Source of the DNA: Mangifera indica
Lineage: Eukaryota; Streptophyta; Magnoliopsida; Sapindales; Anacardiaceae
Length of the DNA stretch: 64,000 nt
Direction: 5' to 3'
NCBI RefSeq assembly: GCF_011075055.1
Contig: NC_058137.1
Location: 24,227,463 to 24,291,462 of the forward strand
The notes under the pieces are model-generated. The model was given only the letters and a program-made list of their open reading frames with translations, was not told the origin of the DNA and did not search any database. Of this stretch, positions 24,886-35,900 are shown piece after piece (within the stretch, counting starts at the first letter, position 1; each line of letters begins with the position of its first letter). The position numbers and the translations under genes were made by a program.

Positions 24886-26445
24886 GTAGGCAACGAATTT
24901 CTTCATAACTATTTGAATTCACAGGTGGAAGGATTTTTCCCACATACAACAAATATGTAGTTAGTAAGACTTAGTGCTTCAACGTAATTCCCCATTCGAG
25001 TTTCCTTCAATGAAACAACGAAACCTTGCTGCGACGAGTTAATGCTCATGGAAATTGAATTCCCTTGTATTCTGTTGATTTTTGGTGTAGAGGGAGGTGA
25101 AAGGAGGGAAAGGATGGTATTTTGACCTTTTAATGAAATTAAACAATTTTTTACTAGTCTTCTTCGCATTGTATGTTATTAGTTGCTTTATCTTGCATTT
25201 TATTGGGATGCATACTTGATGAAGAATTGAAACAGCTATTAAATCTCAATTAAAGTGCTTTTGAACCATGCAGAGCTGCTTCACTGTTAATCCAGCTGGC
25301 CGGAAATCTTCTTCAATAGGCAGCTGGTCGGTTTTTGCCGCCGTGCAGCCTATAATCCTCTTCTACGTCTTTAAGTTAATCACAATAAGAGTATTATTAC
25401 ATATATAAATAAATTATATAAATTTATATATATGAATTGGAGTAATAGTATTTGATTGGGTAATTTTAATATAAAAATAAATAAATAATTACATCACACC
25501 AAATAATTTTATTTATGACAGGAATCTCCTTTGATTTATAATGAAAATTTCTTTCAAGTTTTTAATATAACACAAATCCTTCTAACTGTAAGTTTCTAAT
25601 ATTAAAATAAATAACAAAAAATTAATTTGGTAAATATTTGTCAACTCTAATGATAAGAAATGTTCTCATGTGGCGGGTTTATAAAAATTTCTCCTGGAAA
25701 TTTGGGAAGAGTTACAATTACATTTCAAAAACGGATTACTTTATAAAATTTATTTATAAAATCTATGTTGCCCTTGGTCTAATTGTATATTCTTTTCAAT
25801 GTTTCATATTTACTCTTGGCATTTTAATTTATTCAAATTCTAATACAAAATTTAATTAAATTTAAGATTTCTAATTAAACAATATTATGTTTTTGATACT
25901 ACTTTATCATTAGAAGCCATTGATTTAACTAATATTATGTGAGTGAATGATTATGAATTAAAGATAAAAAATATTTAATTACATAATAATATATTATTTG
26001 AATAAATAGTTAGATGCTTAAAATTGAATATTCATAACATTGCTCTGTTCTTAACTCATGTTGATTTCAGAAGAGAAATGCCAAAGTTATTTCCTGACCC
26101 AGTTAAAAAAATTCAGATTTTCTAAATAACTTATCATACGTACACATGTTAGAAATCCCATATTTTACTTCAAAATGATAACCCACAATCCTCAATGGGG
26201 CTTACAATATGTCCCCAAAGTCTTTCCCTCACAATCCCAACAAACAACAATGCCAACATATGAACATGTCACATTAAAGATTACCAGCTGCTCTCAAATT
26301 AAATCCACACCAAAACATTGCACAACTAGATACACCAACCAAAAGTAGTTGTAGAATTCTGTTTGAACAATTAGATGAACAAGTATTGTAGTATATTACC
26401 TTACATTACATTACAACATAAACATAACGCGTGTCTTGTCTTAGT
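24886..26445. other. Intergenic DNA between the convergent RECA3 and psbR genes
   Basis: Holds both 3' UTRs. The middle (about 25380-26050) is A/T-rich with pieces of AT-rich MITEs, such as TTATATAAATTTATATATAT and AAAGATAAAAAATATTTAAT. The 73-codon frame at 25638-25859 is low-complexity and not called. Confidence 0.45.
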
Positions 26446-28943
26446 CTACTGTACCAAAGCACTTGTGTTGTACACAAGAAGGGCTCCTAATGAGAGAACG
26501 CCAACAAGAGTAACTGCCCAGATTGCCAATCCAGTTGGGCCTGCAACATCACCATTTTTCAACACATAAATTTCACTTCATACCAAGAATATTAACAATG
26601 GTCAAAACAAGAAATAAGATTTGTGCACTCTTTGCGGTGATTAGCTAAGAGTTTGTTTCTTACCACCCACATAAACATCGCCGCTCGGAGACCAGTCTCT
26701 AGTGTCGTAGATCGGACTGTAAATCAACAATCACAAAAGAAAATTATCACCAATGTTCTTCTTGCATCAAAGGATATTTTTTAATTGATATAAGGGTCTG
26801 TTTAATATGACTTATCTGAGAAGAAGAGTGAAAAAAAAAAAAATGCTACAAAATCCAGATGATATTCTTACCTGTATCCATCAACATTAGCTCCATACTT
26901 GTCAACAAATTGGTACACGCCCTTTCCCTGTAAACAGTTAAATTTCCACCCCATTACTCAAAATATAACAAACTTGAAATGAAATCATTTATTGAAATTA
27001 ATAATTTTTGTATTATACTGGATGGTATTATACAAAGTTTTGGAAAATAAAGTAATTTTTATACAATGATTTTATACTTAAATAATATTATCTATACAAA
27101 CAAATTATATAAACTTATCTACACAAATTAAGATAAGATAATGTAATTATTTATTTTTTCTCTCATTTAAAATGACTTAATCAAATGTTATTATCTTAGT
27201 TTGTATAGAGAAATTCATATAATTTGTTTGTATAGGTAATATTGATATTTTATTCTCTAACATATTATATTTATAAAACTCATCAAGCAACCTCAAAAAA
27301 CATAAGGGATTGAATTGATATCTTGCAATCCTAATTAGAAAATTATCTTATATATTTAAGTGATTATTGTACACGTATTGAATCTGACAAACTATAAAAG
27401 TAAAAATTAAATAAAGGGCAAAGGACTATGTCAACCCCAAGTTTAAGTGCTATCCAAAGACGTACTATGAAGTTTGAAAAACCTAAAATCTCACATATCT
27501 GTTAAAAATCACAGTTATGGTTAGAGGCAAAATAGTCATTTAATAAAAAATTTTAAAAATCTAAAGTTTTATTTGTTTGGCCCCCCTCAACTTAAAAACT
27601 CACAATTCAACCCCCACCTGAAGTTTGAAAAATCAAAATTTTCTCTCTAAAGTTTGCAAATCATGGTTGAAGTTGTCAGAGATGGTTGTATCCGATGGTG
27701 TTGGCTCTTCCTCCGGGTTCAACTCTCCCTACCGATCACTTCTCAGCCACCGATATACGTTATTTCCTCCGACGAAGACAATTTCGTATCTTCGTCTCGG
27801 ACAAAGACGAAGACACTCCAACAAAGACGATTTTACCTTCATCGGAGGAAATAGCCTACGCGGGTGGTTAAAAAGTGATAAACAAGGAGAGTTGAGCCCG
27901 GAGGAAGAGCCAACGCCACTAAAGACGACCATCTCTGGCGACTCTGACCATGATTTGCAAACCCCAGGGGAAAAATTTTGATTTTTTAAACTTCAGATAG
28001 GGGTTGTATTGTGATTTTCAAGCTAAGGGGGGCCAAACAAATAAAACTTTAGTTTTTTTTTTGTTAAAAGACGATTTTTACCTTAACTATAATTGAGATT
28101 TTTAATGGATGAGTGAGAGTTTAGGTTTTTCAAACCTGACTGGTGTGTCTTTGGGATAACACTTAAACTTAGGTGAAAAATAATCCTTTGGCCTTAAATA
28201 AATTCAAAACCTATTTCTATACTACTGTTGAATGTCATATCATGATTTAAATTTTTTGTGAAACATGTAAATTCTGGTTCAAGAATAAGAAATATTGTTA
28301 AGTTGACAAAAAATTAACTAGCTTGTGAAGAATTAAATCACAGTATCATAAAGTATTAACAATAATTAAAACCGACCGTAGGCTTTCTGCCTGATGCATC
28401 AACACCATCCCTCAAGGCCATGCCACCGCTGATTCCTACAAAATCACTCCAAATCAATTTAACATTTTTCTGAATAAAAAACTTATAATTTAATTACTAG
28501 TAAGACACATCCATGGTGGAAACAGCCACAGATGAGTTTTACCCGTATATAAATCAGAATTATTCCAAAATAAATTGTAGGTTTCAGCCCTGAGTAACAT
28601 ACAATTTAATACTCATAGAATGCGAAGGATCAAATTAATTTTCGATTGAATTTTTCTAACAGTCATAAAAAATTAAATATAAATCCCCATTATTCCGAAA
28701 TAAATTCCTGCTTTCGTCCGAGTAACATGTAATTGTGATATTCAGTTTTGAAATCGTATGGATAAAGTTAGATTTAGACGTACCATAGGGCTTATCAGTC
28801 TGGAGCTTTTTTTTTGCACTGGCGACAATTTTGAAAGGGGCGGTGGTTCTGGCAAGAGAGGGGAAGCCTCTTGCGGAGGATTTCTCGACGACGAAAGGGG
28901 CTGGTTTGAGGTTCAAGGAAGAAGCCATGACTGAGGCTGCCAT
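26446..28943 (-). CDS. psbR: Photosystem II 10 kDa polypeptide PsbR, 140 aa
   Basis: Five exons on the minus strand: 28943-28784, 28435-28377, 26927-26872, 26716-26664 and 26540-26446, joined in phase (423 nt with stop). The product is 140 residues, the length of Arabidopsis PsbR. It starts [20 protein letters not shown] with a Ser/Ala-rich chloroplast transit peptide ending near KIVASAKKK. The mature part has [39 protein letters not shown] and [11 protein letters not shown]. It closes with a membrane helix, [19 protein letters not shown], before NTSALVQ. PsbR is a thylakoid protein of the oxygen-evolving side of photosystem II that helps PsbP bind (family knowledge). Intron 2 (1.45 kb) carries a hairpin MITE and foldback element E4. 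The next ATG, at residue 6, is a less likely start. A G-box at 29066 fits light regulation. Confidence 0.96.
27080..27240. repeat. Hairpin MITE in psbR intron 2
   Basis: The left arm contains AATATTATCTATACAAACAA then ATTATATAAACTTATCTACA. The right arm on the opposite strand reads AATATTACCTATACAAACAA then ATTATATGAATTTCTCTATA. The arms of about 60 bp are separated by a short A/T-rich loop. Pieces of the same sequence (TTTGTACAAATTGTTTGTAT and similar) occur near 15460, 16360 and 25400, so it is a family. Confidence 0.75.
27410..28199. repeat. Foldback element E4 (~790 bp, nearly all palindrome) in psbR intron 2
   Basis: The left end reads AAGGGCAAAGGACTATGTCA then CCCCAAGTTTAAGTGCTATC. The right end on the opposite strand reads AAGGCCAAAGGATTATTTTTC then ACCTAAGTTTAAGTGTTATC. 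Pairing continues through TTTGCAAATCATGGT, GTTGGCTCTTCCTCCGGG, CAACTCTCC, TATTTCCTCCGA and TTCGTCT to a centre near 27805, so each arm is about 390 bp. Three overlapping frames inside it are mirror images created by the palindrome and are not genes. Intronic transcripts could fold into a long hairpin (inference). Confidence 0.85.
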
Positions 28944-29065
28944 TGCTCTACTTGAATTTGAGCTCCCTGTGGGCTTCTCTTCTTGCTTTAAAAGACTCTG
29001 TGGTTTGGTTACACAATGTTTAGATAATTATAGTGAGGGAAAGAGGGTAGTGATTGTCATGCTGA

Positions 29066-29071
29066 CACGTG
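29066..29071. promoter_or_regulatory. G-box in the psbR promoter
   Basis: CACGTG inside GACACGTGGC lies about 125 bases upstream of the psbR start codon (minus strand), with TATAATTATC between the two. G-boxes with GATAA-type I-boxes are common in light-regulated photosynthesis genes; use here is inferred. Confidence 0.5.
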
Positions 29072-29199
29072 GCCTTGCTATGTGGTTTGCAGCGGGATAT
29101 GATATGATTGCCTCACAAACATTATCAGAATCTAATCTCTTTTATACCGGTTGTTTTGCAGCCAATAGAAATCCGCCACGGCATCCATATTCAGAATTG

Positions 29200-29589
29200 T
29201 AAGGGCTGCACCTAATCCGAACTGATTTGAAAATCAAATTTGAAGTAAAAAATTCAATTCTTTTTAAAATTAAATCAAACTTAAACTATAAAAATTTTAA
29301 TTTAGTTTAATTCACAAGTTAGATAGATAATTCGATTTGATTTAAATTTGACTCATGATTCGATTCAAATTATATTAAATAATTATTCATCAACGTTGTT
29401 TTATTAATAAGTTAGAAATTTAAACTACAAATCTAAATCACATTTAAACTATAAATTTAAACTATAAATTCGAATCAAACTCAAACCACTATTAATGTTG
29501 ACTCAATGAATTTGAGTCAAACTGTCTTTCATTTGAACTGAACTCGAATCAAGAGATATTCAAACATAGTTTAATTCACATCCACCCTA
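29200..29589. mobile_element. hAT-like MITE between psbR and the oxidoreductase gene
   Basis: The left end is TAAGGGCTGCACCTAATCCG. The right end on the opposite strand is TAGGGTGGATGTGAATTAAA. The interior consists of repeated AATTCGAATCAAAC / TTTGATTTAAATTTG units, as in the MITE at 3925. No clear 8-bp duplication is visible, so the ends may be eroded. Confidence 0.5.
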
Positions 29590-29942
29590 CTTTCCTTTTC
29601 AGTACAATTCTTAGAAATAAACATGAACTGAATTCCTTTTTAATTCATAAACAAAAGGCACAATAATCACAAGACTGTAAAAACCCAGGTATATTCTCTG
29701 AATTTTCTTGATCAAAGATTCGGAACAATAATACCATGAAGCCAAATAAAAAGTATGAAATAGCTAGAAAAAAATCATAACTTTTGGAAACACAATGCAA
29801 CTTTAATATTCTTCAACACTAATTTGTGCTTAAATGTACTAAAACAAGAATTTAAATTGATCTATGCAGTTTCAGATTACTTTACGAGGTGTTTCATATG
29901 ATGCGTAAAAATTCTGGTTAAATGATAGATGAAACTATCACA

Positions 29943-32900
29943 CTATAAGCAACTGAGGATTTCTGTAAGTTTTGAGGCTGCAGCCAACCCGCTAAGAATT
30001 GCACCTTCAACGTTTGGACTAACGCAGAAATCTCCACAGATGGCTAGTCTCTTGTTTTTATCCCAGAGACATTTCTCCTCTCTGGCTATGCTTGTAGCTG
30101 GAAAGGCACTTCCCCTGAACCCAAAAAAAAAAAAAAAAGCCAATCCGATCCCATGATAATGCGGATAGACAACAATAGAGGCTGAATAATGCCAAAAATG
30201 AAATTGAAAATAGAAAGTGAGGTGCTATATTTTCTAATGCAATCTAAAACATGTAATCATGTGTGCTTTGTAGTAGAGAATTGGGCTTCATTTGTTTTGA
30301 CGTAAAGTAACTTATAGTACAATGTACACAAAAATCTTTCGGGTACTGAATTTAGATACTAACCATCTATGAGCTTTTCTGAAAACTGGCAACGAAGTAG
30401 TGAGACCTATGCTGTGAAATTCTTGGAACATTTCTTCAGCCACTTTACACAATGTTTCATCTGAAGGCTTTTGAAGTCCAGTTTGAGCAATTACACTTTT
30501 AGCATATTCAGCCGTGGAATGTAACACCCATCGTTCACTATACAGTAAAGATGTATACTAGTGAAAATAAATAATTAAAAATAGTGCAGAAATCTGATCA
30601 TACTAATAATCATTCACTCATTATGAAACATAAAATACATATAAAAACCTTGCAGTAGAACGCCCAGGCTTGCTGCTGTCACAGTGAGCCCAGCTCAAAA
30701 CTCTGGAATTTTGGAATGAGAAGCCTTTTACTGGAATCTGAAAGAAGATATTGCAATAAAGTTCATAAACTATGTTAATCTTGAGGACCTGGTGGGGACT
30801 GGAAAGTTCTAGATACCTAGCTCACAAATTGAAAATTAATGTCCTACCAAAGACAAAGGCTCTGCAAATGCCAGCAATAGAGCAAAACAAGGATTGACAG
30901 GAATATCTTCTAACTTTGCAGCCAACTCTGGGGCAAAAGTCAAATCTGTATCAAAATAAATAACCAAAAAATCAAATTTGTTTCCATCAAAGTGAAACAA
31001 TAACAAGTAATATATTGATATGATAAAAGCCAATTATTCACTCACAAAAAATAAGTCATGCCATTTTTTGCCAAAAATTACCATGGCCAAGATGCCATCA
31101 AAAGAAGCAGTGAAAAAGGAGAGAATTTTTAACAGGAATATAGTATTGTTGACAAGTAAATTGCAAAAAAAAAAAATAGTAAGTTCACCTTTACCATAAA
31201 TTTAAAGGAACAAAAATATCCATTTAATTAGTTCTAACTACTTGTAACAATTTCATGTCATATTCCATATGAATTGAATAAATAATTGCTACACCAAATG
31301 CAACAAAATATCTGTTGGCACTATGTCATGGGTTCAACTCTATAACAGAAGCAACTGTGGAAAATGATTCTTTGCCATAATTTAAAATTACAGTTTTTTT
31401 GTAAGGAAATTTTATGTTGAGATGAATGGCTAACTCTTGATGCGGGTCACGAAACAGGAATGAAGATTTGAAGAATTCTTGTTTTTTTTTCCATTCAAAA
31501 GTGAATAGGTGAATTTATACATATTATACAACAACAAACTAAGAAAGCAAACCGCCAAAACTAGGGAAAATAATCAAATCAGTTTAAACTATGAAAAAGA
31601 TATATTTAGTCACTAAATTGGAATTTTAATCTCTAAAGTTTAGGAAATTATTTTTGGTTTCCCGAACTCCCCCACAAGCCAGAGAATAGAAGTCTATAAT
31701 TCCCAACTTGCTTACAAAGAATTCAAATTCAGGTTTAAACAAAGCGTTGATAAGTAGATCAACTTCTTGAAACTTAATTAAGGCATATGCTAAGTTCATA
31801 ATCCTTTCATCTGCCTTCTTCTTAAAAAAGTGTCTGTGAATCTCCATATGCTTAGTTCAATCATGGTGCACTAGATTATGTGTAATGTTGAATGCAAATT
31901 TATTGTCACAATAAAGCTTTATAAAACTTATCCGAAACTAAAGTCTACCAATAGTTGTCTCAACCAAAGTAACTCACAAACTCCTTGTGCTAAGGCTCTA
32001 AACTCAAGCTTTAGCACTACTACAAGATACAACTGACTACTTCTTAATCCAAATGACAAAATTTCCCCAAACCTTAGTGCAGTAACTAGTAGTAGACCTC
32101 CTATCTTCAACTGACCCTGGCCAATCAGCATCTACATAGCTCTCAATTCCTTTCTGATCAGTCTTCCAAAAAAGTAGCCCTTTTTCAGAGTTCCTTTAAG
32201 ATACCTTAGGATATGATTGATGGCATCAAAGTGTCACAACACTAATTACAAAGGAAATATCTGGTTTTGTGAGTGATAAGTAGATGAGTTTACCTACTAA
32301 TCGTTGGTATCTTCCCTTGTCTACTAGAGAATCTTCTTGAGCACTCTTAAAGTTCTAACTCAATTCTAGAGGTTTACTAGCCGGTTTGCACCTAAGTTTC
32401 TAGTCTTTATCAATAAGTCAAGGATATACTTTTTCAGAGAGATATAAATCCCTTGTTTGCTTCACACAACCTTTATACTAAGAAAGTATCAAAGATTTCC
32501 CAAATATTTAATTTCTAACTTTTTTCTTCAAATTCTTAATCTCTTAAGCATTATCTCCCATTATTATAATATCATCCTTATAAACAATCAAGATAATTAC
32601 TTTACTATTGTGGGAACGCTTAGTAAATAGTGCATGGTTAGCTAGTACTTGACTATACTCGAAGCCCTTCAAAGTTGAATTAAACCTTTTGAACCAAGCC
32701 CCAGAAGACAATTTTAATCCATACAACGACTTCTTTAGTTTGTACAACTTACCTCCTTGTACTTTATACACAAAACCAGCTGGAGTATTCATATAAATCT
32801 CTTCGTCAAACTCTCTATTAAAAAATCTTTTTTAATATCCATCTAATGTTGTTTTCAGTTAAGATTGGTAGCCAATGAAAGTAATACTCTAATTGAATTT

Positions 32901-35900
32901 AGTTTTGCAATAGGTGAAACGATCTCTTCATATTCAATTCCAAATATTTAAGTAAATCCCAGAGTAACTAATTGGACTTGTATCATTCAACAACTCCATC
33001 AGATTTATACTGATAGTAAAAACCCACTTGCAGTCAACAACCTTCTTTTTCCTGGGATAGTTCAAGATCTCCCAAGTGTTATTACCCATTAATGTCTTCA
33101 CTTCTACCATAACCATAGACCTCCACTTTGGAACCCATAAGGCACTAAGAATATCTGTATGTATTTGAACACTATCTATTCTTGAAGCAGATTCCCAATA
33201 TTAACCAAAAAATTTTGAGTATGTAGCATGGCTCACAATTGGATTTTATGTGCAAGATCCTATTCTGATTTGAAGAGCAATAGGAATATACAGGTTGTTC
33301 TGTTGTTTATCACTTATCTTAAAATTTCCACCACAAAACCAGACTTTGGATTTGATGGTTAGCATGGAAGAGAAAAACCTTTGGCCTCTTGGAGTAAACA
33401 AGGACCTCTTTTGAATATTAGGTGTTTTATCTTGTTATGAGTTTCTCCCCCTGGATTGGGTGTTGTAAATGAAGAATTATCATTATTGTGGTCCAAGGAA
33501 GAGAAATGGAATGATCTCAATGTGAAGCTTCACTTGATTTCTCCTCCTAAAGAGAAGCATTGGAATAGAATGGTTGACTCTCAAGAAAGGCGATATTAAT
33601 TGAAACAAAAAAAAAATCTGAAAAGAGAAAAATAACATTTGTACACCTTTTGAGTGGGGCAATATTCGACAAAGGCATAGCATAAGGCTTTGGAGTCAAA
33701 GTTAGAACAAATGGGAGAATGGTTGTAGACATAAGCAATACATCCGAAAACGTTTGGAGGTAAAGAAGTGAAAAGGCAAGCATGAGAAAAACATTCTTTT
33801 AACAAGCTAATTGGTATTCAAAATTTTAGACTTTTAGAAAGAAGACAATTTATAAGGTAAGTTGTTGTTAATGTGGCCTTAACCCAAAATGAGTTATGAA
33901 TATTAGAGGCAAACATGAGTGACCTAGCAACCTCTAGAAGACACATATTCTTTCTTTCAACTAAACTATTTTGTTGAGGAATGTGTCCATGAGGTTTGAT
34001 GAAATATGCCATGATAAGAGAGATATTTTTGAAAGTCATAAGATGTATATTCCGGACCATTATTTGTGTGCAAAATCTGAATAGGTTTTTGAAAAACAAT
34101 CTGTATAAATTTGTTGATTTCTTGAAAGATAGAAATGACTTGAGATTTGTCTTTCATAAGATATACCCAGCAAACACGTGTATGATCATCTATAGATGTA
34201 ATGAATCAGCTAGTATGAGTTGAATTTGCAAAACAAGCAAGTCCCCAAATATCACTATAAATGAGATGATGATTAATATGAGTGCAAAGGATAAGACTGT
34301 CTTGATTGTTTAGCATGAATACAATCTTTGCATTGAAAAACTTTCATGTCTTTATTAATAAAGAGAGAGGAACAGAGGAACGAGTAGAGGTTGTCAAGCT
34401 TAGGAAACCAGTAGCCATGGTGAAAAACTTTCAGGTTTCTTTTGGAGGAGATATGCCACAAGAGGGCTTTTTAAATTTGTCCAAAAGGGGGCCCTTTGAA
34501 AATTTCCAATAGCAAGTTAGCAATTGTTTACTCAACAACTAAAATTTCTGACAAGCATATGTCAACAATTTTTTCCAAAAAATCTAACACTTCCAGTGAC
34601 TTCTAGCAAATCTGGAAACTACCGACAAATTATAAATCAGCAACTCCTAACAACAAATCAATAACTTTCGACGGTTTTTGGATGTACAATGATACCTTTT
34701 GTGATCGTCTGACAAATCTAAAGATTTTCTAACGAGATCATAGGTTTCCAACGGCATTTGTGCTTTTCCACTGGTTGTTGTCATGTCCAACAACTTTTGT
34801 GATGGAACTCTGACGGAGTCTAAGGTCTAAAACTTTTTTGGACAATATTTTGATGGGTTCCAACAATATTCTAGTAGATTACACTCTCTTTTTTACAAGA
34901 GTGAAAAAAAAAAAAGAGTTCTTAGAGCCTATGCTCTGATACCATAAAACAATATAGAAAATTTGAAGAATTCTTGCTTTTTTAATTCAATAGTAAATAG
35001 GTGAATTTATACATATTTTACAATAACAACCTGGAATAGCAATCAACCTAAATTAGGAAAAGAATCAAATTACTTTAAACTTGGAAAAAGAAATATTCAA
35101 TGACTAAATTGGAATTTTAATCACTAAAGTTTAAGGGTTTATTCTTGGTTTCCCATAAGTTAAAACTATTGCCATCAGATAAAAAGAACATAAATGAACC
35201 AATTGAAGGTAGAACATAGAAACTCAGTTAAGAAAAGGAAGAATAAAAAGCATCCAAGAAACACAATCAACAAGATCATGATGTGTACAAAGGGTCTAGT
35301 AGAAAAGAAGATTGTATACACAAACACAATGGTAATTCCTAAAATGCAACAATTGACAGTATACTATTGGCAACTATAGACTAGCTCATGACGCTAACAG
35401 GAAGAAGAGTAGAAAAAAATGAAGTGTATACAGAGAATGGGATGCCTACAGTGTGACACTTGGTATTACATAATCAGATCCGATGATTAGCTCATGATGC
35501 CAACAGGAAAAAGACTAGAAAAAAAGTGCAAACCCAAAGGTTATTCCTATAGTGTTATACTTGGAGCATATGCATGACAACTATGCAATAGTGGTACATG
35601 AGCTAGTGACAATGGCCACCACCAACGAATCAGTCTACGGTAGAACCCCAAACTTTTAGCAATCAAGAGAGTTTTCTTAACACTGCTCATACCCAAAATA
35701 GCATCAACAACTACAAGAAGAAGAATGAAAGAATGAGAAAGATTGAATAGGACTTGTGAGGATTTCTACTTTATTGTTTGTTTAGCACTGGAGATACTTC
35801 ACAGGAAGTCCAAGATCTATGGTATGATTTTAGAAACTCATACACTTGTCCAGATGAAGATCAGTATCCACCTGAGCTACATTTATGATACTAAAATTAG

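Larger units (their letters stand above)
31453..35155 (-). mobile_element. Degenerate Copia-superfamily LTR retrotransposon in an intron
   Basis: About 3.7 kb, on the same strand as its host gene. Reading on the minus strand: 5' LTR about 35155-34946; primer-binding site 34944-34933; a GAG-pre-integrase fragment at 34461-34273 (QCKDCIHAKQSRQ); integrase pieces at 34157-33818 (ILHTNNGPEYTS, QQNSLVERKN); reverse transcriptase pieces at 33116-32544 (LYKLKKSLYGLK, then VYKDD where YVDD is expected); an RNase H relic about 32131-31928; a polypurine tract; and the 3' LTR 31664-31453. Integrase before reverse transcriptase identifies Copia. Frames are broken throughout, gag is mostly missing, and it is shorter than usual for Copia, so it is dead. 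Confidence 0.9.

Noticed and set aside
27625..27981. Overlapping frames of 60-118 codons, some mirror-like on the two strands
   Set aside because: They are produced by the E4 palindrome in psbR intron 2; the two strands encode near-identical peptides because the arms are inverted copies.
33966..34512. Plus-strand frames over the Copia element
   Set aside because: Antisense shadows of the integrase and GAG-pre-integrase relics.
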